Part shown: positions 6,201-11,803 of the stretch, in pieces | Numbering within the stretch: the stretch's first letter is position 1 | Layout: every line of letters begins with the position of its first letter | Assembly: GCA_031287815.1 (NCBI GenBank) | Contig: JAITSM010000173.1 | Span: forward strand, 1-11,803 | Source of the DNA: Prevotellaceae bacterium | GTDB lineage: Bacteria > Bacteroidota > Bacteroidia > Bacteroidales > UBA932 | DNA: 11,803 nucleotides | Direction of reading: 5' to 3' | Notes under the pieces: generated by a model | What the model was told of the DNA's origin: nothing | Seen by the model: only the letters and a program-made list of their open reading frames with translations | Databases searched by the model: none | Program-made: the position numbers and the translations under genes

Positions 6201-9200
6201 ATCGTTTGAAAACGGCATCACCGAAGACACGGCGCGATTCATCCCGTCGGTATGGGGGCGCGTGCCGAAAGACCCGCAAATTACCCTGACCTTTGATAAC
6301 AATTACGCTAATCGCATTTACCAGGACATCGGGTACGACGGGCTGGACGATAACTATGAGCGCAATTTCTTCAGCAATTACCTGAACAGCCTGCGAACGA
6401 AGATTCCCGACGACAGCGCTTACAAACCTTTTGACGATGACCCCTCGAGCGATAATTACCGGTACTACTTAGACCCCTATTACGACGACGTGAAGGCAAC
6501 GATTTTAGACCGTTATAAATATTACAACGGCACGGAAGGCAACTCGCGGCCGCCGGAACAAACCGGCGGGGAAAACACGATGAATACCCCAAATCCCGAC
6601 ATGGAAGATATGAACCGCGACTATACCATGAACGAAACGGAAAGTTATTACCAGTACGAAATAGACTTGAATCCCGCAAGCCTGCGCGTAGGCAGCAACT
6701 ACATTACCGATATGCGCCCGCTTCCCGCAAGGTCTGATTTTGAAGGCGCGCAAACAGTCAATTTCTACCAGTTTAAAATCCCTATCAGCGAAGGGAAAGC
6801 CGTAGGCTCTATTTCCGATTTCAAATCTATCCGCTTTGTGCGTATGTTCCTGCGCGGCTTTAAGGATACGGCGGTGTTGCGTTTTGCTTCATTGGAACTG
6901 GTGCGCGGCGAATGGCGGCGTTACAATATGTCGTTAATCGACGGGCAGGAGAGCATGGCGCAACCCGAAATGCCCAATGCCGGATTTGATATTTCCGCCG
7001 TCAATATTGAAGAAAACTCGTATCGGTCGCCGGTGAATTATGTGTTGCCTCCCGGCGCCAGCCGCCAGATAGATCCCGGGCAATACCAGGTGCGCCAACT
7101 CAACGAACAGGCGATGGAGTTGCGGGTAAACAACCTTGCCGACGGCGATGCGCGCGCGGCATATAAAAATGTAACTTTCGATTTCCGCCGCTACCGCCGC
7201 CTGATTATGGACGTTCATGCCGAAGCCATGCTTACGTCGCCTTTACGCGACAATGAACTTCAAGTGTTCGTCCGCATCGGCAGCGACTACCGCTACAACT
7301 ATTACGAGTACGAAATTCCTTTAAAACTGACCCCGCAGGGGTTTTATTCCGACAACCAGCGCGAGCTGGTGTGGCCGGTGGATAATAAACTGGACATTGA
7401 TTTGGAATTGTTCACAAATACCAAACTGGAACGCAACGATTATATCCGGCAGTATGGCGGCTCCATCTCGGCGGTGTATGAACGGCCGGACGGGCGAAAC
7501 ATTGTCCGGGTGGTGGGCAACCCGAATTTAAGCGCCGTCCGTACGATTATGATAGGCGTCCGCAATCCGTCCAAGCAAAAAGACAACAACGACGACGGCC
7601 TTGAAAAGTCGGGCATCGTTTGGGTAAATGAATTACGCCTGACTAATTTTAACGAGTCGAGCGGGTTTGCGGCGAATGCGCGAATGGCGGCCAAATTAGC
7701 CGATTTCGGAAATATCAGTTTGTCGGGAAATATGCAGACGCCGAACTTCGGCAGCCTGGAATCAAAGATTAACGACCGTTCGACCGACTACGTTTACCAA
7801 TACGATTTAATAACCAATTTTGAATTCGGATTATTCTTCCCGAAAAGCTTGGGCGTTCGTTTGCCGCTGTTCTTCGGCTTTTCGGAGAATTTCACCAACC
7901 CGCAATATTTCCCCTTTGACCAGGACATATTATACAATGACGCGGTGGGCAACGTATCGTCCTATGAGCGGGATTCCATCAGGCGGCTGGCGCAGGATTA
8001 TACGCGCCGCCTGTCGTTCAATGCAACCAACGTGCGGATATTTTCCAATACGATGGATGCAAAAGTATTCAGTTTGTCTAACCTGTACACGAGTTTTTCG
8101 TACAACCAGCTTCTTTCCCGCAATCCGCGCACCGACCACCGGCTGGAAGAAAACTACCATTTCAATTTAGGCTATGAATACAATGTAGAGCCGTTTTATG
8201 TAGAGCCGTTCAAGAAAATTTCGTGGCTGCGTTCTTCGTGGCTGCAACTGTTCCGCGATTTCCATTTTAATCCCTACCCGAATAAATTAAGGTATAATAC
8301 CGACATTCACCGCACCTACCGGGAAACGCAGTTCAGGAGCATTGTTGCGCCCGAAGTGATTATTCCGGCAACGGTGTCGAAAGATTTCCTGTGGGACGCC
8401 AATTATTATTTCTTCTGGGATCTGACGCGCTCCCTGTCGCTGGAGTTTGACGCTACCAACCGCGCCCGTATCGACGAGCCGGAAGGCATTATCAACAAAC
8501 GGTCGGATCCCGAAGGCTACCGCCATTGGCATGATTCGACATGGACTAATTTCTGGAATCTCGGGCGCAATATCTACTACAACCAGCGCGTGAATGCACA
8601 GTGGAATGTGCCGCTGAATAAAATACCGTTATTGTCCTGGCTATCCCTCAACCTGAACTACAATGCCGGCTACCAGTGGGAAGCCGCGCCGCTGTTGAAT
8701 GATGACACTTACGATCCGGGAAATACCGTTTCCAATTCCCGCCAGCTTGGCATTAACGGAAGCGTGCCGTTTGAGAGCTTATATAATAAAGTATCGTTCC
8801 TCCGCCAAATCAACGACCAGTTCTCCGGCCGCTCTGCCAAACGCCCCGAAATGGTCGACAAAGTGTACGAAAGTGCGAAAAATAGGTATGCTGCCAACCG
8901 GCGGCGGACCATCAAACATAATTTAAACACCAACGACGTGCGCACACAAATCGTTGACGCCAACGGGAAGGAACTGCAAGGAAAAGTAGATATCCTGGAT
9001 AAAAACACGCTGGGCGTAACCTTAGACAGCAGCGCCAATGCGGTAACGGTGCGGGTAACCGGCCGCGTGCCCAAACGGGAAAACCCGCTGAGCCTTGCCG
9101 GGAAATCGCTGGTGCGCATAGCCATGATGCTGCGGAATATTTCCGTAATGTATAGCGACGACGGCGCCAGCAGGCTGCCCGGCTTTAAACCCGAAGCGCA

Positions 9201-10491
9201 AATACTCGGCTGGGGGAAGGCCAACAATTCATGGGCGCCCGGCTGGGCTTTCGTACTGGGCTGGCAGGATGAAAACTTTATGGACTATGCACGCAAGCGG
9301 CTGTGGCTTTCGGCGGATACCACCTTGATAAACCCCTTCTGGATGAACCATGCGCAAACATGGGCTGTTCGCGCAACGCTGGAACCGTGGACGGATTTGC
9401 GCATTGAAATCGACGGAAGGCGCAGTACAACGGAGGACAATACCTGGTACAATGTAACCACCGGCGGCAACCAGCGGCAAACAACCGGTAATTTCAGCAT
9501 CTCCGTGATAAGTATTGCTACCGCCTTCGAGCCGTTGAATGCGAAGAATAACTATTCCTCCAAGAGTTTTGACAACTTCCTCGCCGCGCGCCGCACGGTA
9601 GCCCGGCGGCTGGCTGCCGAACGGAAGCCTTTCTCTTCGGGGACTTTCAGCTATCATCCGTCCGACGTGGGGGACGACGGCTTCCCGCTCCATTACGGGC
9701 AACTGTCGCAGGAAGTATTGATCCCGGCGTTCTTTGCCGCCTATACCGGGCAATCGGCCGGCGGCGTCAGGCTCTCGGGCTTCCCGAAAATACCCATGCC
9801 CAACTGGCAAATAAACTATACCGGGCTGGCGAAACTGAAAGCGCTGAAAGATATTGTAACCTCGTTTACCATTATGCACAAATACTCTTCCGTATATTCA
9901 ATCGGCTCGTACGTGCGCAACCAGGCCTATACGCTGGAAGACGACGGGTTCAGCTATGTGCGCAATACGCTCAACGATTTTATTGCCGAACGCGATATCG
10001 CGCTGGCCAGCATCCGCGAAGAAATGTCGCCCCTCCTGTATATCGACGTCGGCTGGTACAACAACCTTTCCACCCGCGCCGAGTGGATAAAAAACCGCTC
10101 GCTCTCCCTGAGTTTGTCCAATAACCAGATTATGGAAGTCCGCACGAATGAATACAGAATCGGCGCGGGCTACACATTCCGTGAAATTCCGTTAATTTTC
10201 CGCTTTGCGCAAAATAATTCCCGGAATGTAAAAACCAACCTGCGCCTCCGCGCCGATTTATCCATCAGGGAAGATGTAACCATCCTGCGCAAAATTGTTT
10301 TGGACGATGACGCGATACCGCAAGTATCCAGCGGCAACTATGTATTCGCGGTAAATACGTCGGCGGAATACACGGTGAGCAGCAACGTTACCGCGCGCCT
10401 GTTTTTCGACCGTACCGTTACCAGGCCTTACGTGTCGCAAATTCCTACGGCAAATACCAATGTCGGATTAAGTATTAACATATCCCTATAA
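3283..10491 (+). CDS. sprA: Type IX secretion outer-membrane translocon SprA (Sov)
   Basis: SprA (Sov in Porphyromonas gingivalis) is the giant single-chain beta-barrel through which type IX cargo crosses the outer membrane; in gliding species it is needed for adhesin export. At 2402 residues it is close to the known homologues (about 2400-2500). A signal peptide occupies residues 1 to about 23 (basic MKGIYR, then a hydrophobic core ending AMPAWPQ). Conserved stretches include FIDDFEGSQTSLDLHNYTAW (from about residue 775), an Asp/Tyr-rich soluble region with NPDMEDMNRDYTMNETESYY (about 1104-1123) and SGIVWVNELRLTNFNES (about 1443-1459). Long stretches of alternating aromatic/polar strands up to the final LSINISL agree with a barrel. 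The frame is intact throughout. It starts one base after ruvA and lies 23 bases before gcvH, so it is the middle gene of an operon. Type IX cargo in this genome would carry C-terminal sorting domains; none is encoded in this window. Confidence 0.97.
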   Translation: MKGIYRFVFIFCICCVAMPAWPQALVPADAPVVEYDPVTKNYLYYHSYDTRRTMPFKVLTSEEYQREQFSSALRNGWVQQRSDGSSGLFGNTGDNLLPSSIRFGVQNDAFSKIFGSSEVVINPQMSVDLSFSGKWNYSDNPVIAERYRTAFNFDFMAKMQFNITGNIGDRVKMAFNYNTEATFDFETNLKLEYVGHEDDILQKIEAGNVAFPLDGSLITGSQSLFGIKADLRFGKLDISTVVSHQRAQSQTVELVGGGETNVFEITADQYDANRHFFLSQYFRDNYDKWLGRLPLILSGINIKRVEVWVTNKNGRFEETRNLVAFIDAGESKEIYNSMFAGAAGQFPDNKANNLFTIIDRSEIRELEKVTSYLTGAGLKSGEDFEKIENARKLSSTDYTVNTQLGYISLNNALNNDEVLAVAYEYEAYGQTFIVGEISTEGVVAPQALVLKLLKGTNFSPQLPTWKLMMKNVYAIENAYRINKDDFVMDIMYENAEAGTALPYISESVIAEKPLLRVLNLDNLNSQSDAMPDGLFDFVEGVTVLANRGRIIFPVLEPFGRYLEGKINDPAIAERYVYKELYDSTLTKAQSFAEKNKFRLVGSFQSESGSEIRLNAMNIPQGSVVVTAGGVKLTEGVDYEVNYVLGSVRILNRAYLESGVPLKVSLESQELFNMQTKTLLGTRLKYTFNDNFYVGGTLLHLSERPLTQKVNFGEEPISNTIWGLNTSFKTEVPWLTKAVDALPFLETKATSSFSLDAEFAHFLPGHSSAIGSNGAAFIDDFEGSQTSLDLHNYTAWSLASVPQGQPELFPEGMLSTPQLAWGFNRALLSWFNIYSDLVRNTSYTPAYLRTESSKYQKNWYVAEIHINDLFPEREEIIGTPTNMSIMNMTYYPDERGPYNYDTTGIRPNGRLQNPEQRWGGVQRSLPVTDFETANYDYIEFWLMDPFVYKPKSEGGKLYFNLGNISEDILKDGLKSFENGITEDTARFIPSVWGRVPKDPQITLTFDNNYANRIYQDIGYDGLDDNYERNFFSNYLNSLRTKIPDDSAYKPFDDDPSSDNYRYYLDPYYDDVKATILDRYKYYNGTEGNSRPPEQTGGENTMNTPNPDMEDMNRDYTMNETESYYQYEIDLNPASLRVGSNYITDMRPLPARSDFEGAQTVNFYQFKIPISEGKAVGSISDFKSIRFVRMFLRGFKDTAVLRFASLELVRGEWRRYNMSLIDGQESMAQPEMPNAGFDISAVNIEENSYRSPVNYVLPPGASRQIDPGQYQVRQLNEQAMELRVNNLADGDARAAYKNVTFDFRRYRRLIMDVHAEAMLTSPLRDNELQVFVRIGSDYRYNYYEYEIPLKLTPQGFYSDNQRELVWPVDNKLDIDLELFTNTKLERNDYIRQYGGSISAVYERPDGRNIVRVVGNPNLSAVRTIMIGVRNPSKQKDNNDDGLEKSGIVWVNELRLTNFNESSGFAANARMAAKLADFGNISLSGNMQTPNFGSLESKINDRSTDYVYQYDLITNFEFGLFFPKSLGVRLPLFFGFSENFTNPQYFPFDQDILYNDAVGNVSSYERDSIRRLAQDYTRRLSFNATNVRIFSNTMDAKVFSLSNLYTSFSYNQLLSRNPRTDHRLEENYHFNLGYEYNVEPFYVEPFKKISWLRSSWLQLFRDFHFNPYPNKLRYNTDIHRTYRETQFRSIVAPEVIIPATVSKDFLWDANYYFFWDLTRSLSLEFDATNRARIDEPEGIINKRSDPEGYRHWHDSTWTNFWNLGRNIYYNQRVNAQWNVPLNKIPLLSWLSLNLNYNAGYQWEAAPLLNDDTYDPGNTVSNSRQLGINGSVPFESLYNKVSFLRQINDQFSGRSAKRPEMVDKVYESAKNRYAANRRRTIKHNLNTNDVRTQIVDANGKELQGKVDILDKNTLGVTLDSSANAVTVRVTGRVPKRENPLSLAGKSLVRIAMMLRNISVMYSDDGASRLPGFKPEAQILGWGKANNSWAPGWAFVLGWQDENFMDYARKRLWLSADTTLINPFWMNHAQTWAVRATLEPWTDLRIEIDGRRSTTEDNTWYNVTTGGNQRQTTGNFSISVISIATAFEPLNAKNNYSSKSFDNFLAARRTVARRLAAERKPFSSGTFSYHPSDVGDDGFPLHYGQLSQEVLIPAFFAAYTGQSAGGVRLSGFPKIPMPNWQINYTGLAKLKALKDIVTSFTIMHKYSSVYSIGSYVRNQAYTLEDDGFSYVRNTLNDFIAERDIALASIREEMSPLLYIDVGWYNNLSTRAEWIKNRSLSLSLSNNQIMEVRTNEYRIGAGYTFREIPLIFRFAQNNSRNVKTNLRLRADLSIREDVTILRKIVLDDDAIPQVSSGNYVFAVNTSAEYTVSSNVTARLFFDRTVTRPYVSQIPTANTNVGLSINISL

Positions 10492-10514
10492 ATTCATTTT
10501 TAAATTTTATCTTT

Positions 10515-10889
10515 ATGAACATTCCAACCAATTTAAAGTACACCCGCGAACACGAATGGGTGCGGGCAGAAGGCGACACGGCGATTGTCGGAATTACCGA
10601 TTATGCGCAAAGCCAGTTAGGCGACATTGTATTTGTCGATGTGCCTGCCCTTGGCGAAACCCTTGCACAGGGCGAGGTTTTCGGCGCTATTGAAGCGGTA
10701 AAAACCGTGGCCGACGCTTTTATGCCGCTTTCCGGCGAAGTAACCGAAGTAAACGCTGACTTGTCCGGCGAGCCGCAACTGGTCAACCAGGACCCTTACG
10801 GAAAAGGCTGGCTCGTCCGCCTAAAAATCTCCCAACCCGAAGAGCTTGCCAACTTACTGGACGCCGGAGCGTATGAAGCCTTGATTTAA
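10515..10889 (+). CDS. gcvH: Glycine cleavage system H protein
   Basis: GcvH carries the lipoyl arm that shuttles the aminomethyl group from the P protein to the T protein and then to the L protein during glycine breakdown to CO2, ammonia and methylene-tetrahydrofolate. The 124 residues match the family length. Visible motifs are YTREHEWV (9-16), GITDYAQSQLGDIVFVDVP (26-44) and the lipoylation site GAIEAVKTV, with the modified lysine at residue 63. The gene follows sprA after 23 bases, an order often seen in Bacteroidota, although the two have no known functional link. It is the last gene before a strong terminator. The genes for the P, T and L proteins are not in the window. Confidence 0.98.
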   Translation: MNIPTNLKYTREHEWVRAEGDTAIVGITDYAQSQLGDIVFVDVPALGETLAQGEVFGAIEAVKTVADAFMPLSGEVTEVNADLSGEPQLVNQDPYGKGWLVRLKISQPEELANLLDAGAYEALI

Positions 10890-10974
10890 TTTTTTTTCAC
10901 TTTCTTTTAAACCTTTTTCCAATGGCGCAGTCTTAGTAAGTGAAATAGGTTTTCATAGGTTTAGATTAGGCAGG

Positions 10975-11008
10975 GCAGGCAGCGAAAGCTGCCTGCTTTG
11001 TTTTTTTT
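10975..11008 (+). terminator. Intrinsic terminator of the ruvA-sprA-gcvH operon
   Basis: A perfect 9-bp GC-rich stem, GCAGGCAGC (10975-10983) with GCTGCCTGC (10988-10996), is closed by a GAAA tetraloop and followed by TTTGTTTTTTTT. It lies about 85 bases after the gcvH stop. I see no gene between the stop and this hairpin. Confidence 0.92.
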
Positions 11009-11036
11009 ATGCCAACGGCATCCCACCTCCCCCATC

Positions 11037-11076
11037 AAAAAATCCGCCGGCAGCCTATTCATCTACCGGCGGTTTT
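11037..11076. terminator. Probably bidirectional terminator hairpin
   Basis: Arms CCGCCGG (11044-11050) and CCGGCGG (11066-11072) form a perfect 7-bp stem around a 15-base loop. On the plus strand TTTT follows. On the minus strand the stem is followed by ATTTTTT (11043 down to 11037), which is the better T-run. It therefore suits the converging minus-strand gene downstream. Confidence 0.7.
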
Positions 11077-11085
11077 CATTAGTTA

Positions 11086-11151
11086 CCTCCCCCCGACCCC
11101 CTCCGAAGGAGGGGGAGTTGGCTCCCTCCCCTTCGGGGAGGGCTGGGGAGG
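11086..11151. repeat. Compound C/G-rich palindromic intergenic element
   Basis: Two perfect 8-bp hairpins stand side by side: CCCCCTCC/GGAGGGGG (11097-11104, 11108-11115; loop GAA) and CCCTCCCC/GGGGAGGG (11124-11131, 11135-11142; loop TTC). An outer 7-bp pairing CCTCCCC (11086-11092) with GGGGAGG (11145-11151) can join them into a three-way junction. Similar CCCTCCCCTTCGGGGAGGG-type palindromes are dispersed in intergenic regions of many Bacteroidota genomes (from memory). The element ends five bases from the stop codon of the minus-strand gene. Confidence 0.75.
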
Positions 11152-11155
11152 GGTG

Positions 11156-11803
11156 TTACGGTATCGCCACATTCATTATATCGCTCCAAGGCCCTTTTTC
11201 GCCGCGCGTATTTTCCCAGCGGAGGGCGAAATAGAGTATCTTGCCGCGCTGGTCGCGTTCGAAGGCGAGGGTGAAGGGCGAGTTGGTGTCGATTTCGGAA
11301 TGCACCAGCTCGTCCCAGCGTTCCGGCGGGGTATCAAGGACTGCCCAGCGGATTTCTACGCCGTGCTGCCCGGGGGGCTTGGCTTTCCTGTGGTCGCCTC
11401 CCTTTTCAAAAAAGATGATACCCACGCGTCCCTGCCTGGACGTGTCGGCGTCCGCGTCCGGCGCGTCGGTAGCTACCGGCGCGGGCGTGCGACCGCCGCT
11501 GGAGTGTTCGGGCAAGCCCATTCCCACGAGGTCTTTGTCAGTAACCAGCGGGTTGGTGCGCAAAAATGCACTGTACAACTTCCGGTACACGAGGATGAAC
11601 GCCTTTTCTGCCGTATTAAACTCGGCGGTCATCATGGGCGTACGCGTAGCTTCATCAAGCCACTGCGACGCAATGGAGTTGTACGTGTTAAATACCGGCA
11701 CGAATTCCGTGTCGAACCATTGTCCCAATGGTGTGGTAGTTCCAAAACCCATCCGGTCTCTATTACCGGGGGCCAGTGTATAATTCCAGGTCTTCACCGC
11801 CTG
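11156..11803 (-). CDS. Hypothetical protein, N-terminus cut by window edge
   Basis: At least 215 codons are open to the right edge. The first possible start in view is the GTG at 11797, but the frame continues upstream (Gln, Ala), so the true start is probably outside. I do not recognise a named family. The visible part has a helical N-terminal half (about residues 20-85 from the GTG, including NTAEKAFILVYRKLYSAFLR). A low-complexity Pro/Ala/Asp linker (about 103-120) follows. The C-terminal ~75 residues have strand-like motifs VEIRWAVLDTPP, FTLAFERDQRGKILYFALRW and a final GPWSDIMNVAIP, which could be a small beta-sandwich such as a fibronectin-III-like fold. From memory, similar C-termini occur in uncharacterised Bacteroidales proteins. 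No catalytic motif is evident. Its transcript converges on the gcvH operon and likely ends at the bidirectional hairpin. Confidence 0.8.
   Translation of the reverse strand, partial: QAVKTWNYTLAPGNRDRMGFGTTTPLGQWFDTEFVPVFNTYNSIASQWLDEATRTPMMTAEFNTAEKAFILVYRKLYSAFLRTNPLVTDKDLVGMGLPEHSSGGRTPAPVATDAPDADADTSRQGRVGIIFFEKGGDHRKAKPPGQHGVEIRWAVLDTPPERWDELVHSEIDTNSPFTLAFERDQRGKILYFALRWENTRGEKGPWSDIMNVAIP

Noticed and set aside
5638..6279. Long minus-strand ORF (213 codons) inside sprA
   Set aside because: It is an antisense shadow of the sprA codon pattern. The protein has low-complexity Arg/Val/Phe content and no own start context or promoter.
8184..8213. Short direct repeat in sprA giving VEPFYVEPFKK
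   Set aside because: A near-duplicate of about 15 bases in a conserved gene. It keeps the frame and is most simply a local sequence coincidence.
8709..9879. Two further long minus-strand ORFs inside sprA (172 and 216 codons)
   Set aside because: They are antisense to an intact, well-recognised sprA frame and show no family-like motifs.
11241..11783. Plus-strand ORF of 180 codons at the right end
   Set aside because: It lies opposite the hypothetical minus-strand gene, whose motifs and position next to a terminator-like end make it the better coding frame. The plus frame looks like a GC-driven shadow.

Overview
The window looks like chromosomal DNA of a Bacteroidota bacterium, most likely a member of the Bacteroidales. 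Four things point there. It carries the type IX secretion gene sprA, which is restricted to this phylum, in the familiar order ruvA-sprA-gcvH. Its promoters fit the phylum-specific TTTG-N19-TAnnTTTG pattern. Translation starts have A/T-rich leaders rather than strong Shine-Dalgarno sequences. It also encodes a secreted protein with a Fibrobacter succinogenes major paralogous (FISUMP) domain.

Left part (1-2192), all on the minus strand: the first 111 codons of nuoA (complex I subunit A, cut by the window edge) with its own promoter. Upstream of it lie two genes read together, a 407-residue secreted FISUMP-domain protein followed by a 117-residue four-helix-bundle protein of the Avd type. This pairing is typical of diversity-generating retroelements (DGRs), where the C-terminus of the C-type-lectin-like target is hypervariable and Avd helps the reverse transcriptase. 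No reverse transcriptase and no template repeat are present here, so this would be an outlying target/Avd cassette served in trans, or a relic.

Middle (2193-2696): a 504-base gene-free stretch. It holds a previously unannotated candidate structured RNA of about 190 nt on the minus strand (near-perfect promoter, long imperfect hairpin, terminator-like end), divergent from the ruvA promoter, plus an inverted repeat and a short tandem repeat in the leader of the FISUMP gene.

Right part (2697-11008), plus strand: ruvA, the giant sprA (2402 aa, the outer-membrane T9SS translocon barrel) and gcvH sit 1 and 23 nt apart and end at a strong intrinsic terminator, so they probably form one operon. The final segment holds a second, probably bidirectional, terminator, a compound C/G-rich palindromic repeat, and the 3' part of a minus-strand gene of unknown function that runs off the window.

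The items most worth following are the DGR-like target/Avd pair and the structured RNA between it and ruvA. Everything else is conserved housekeeping or secretion machinery.
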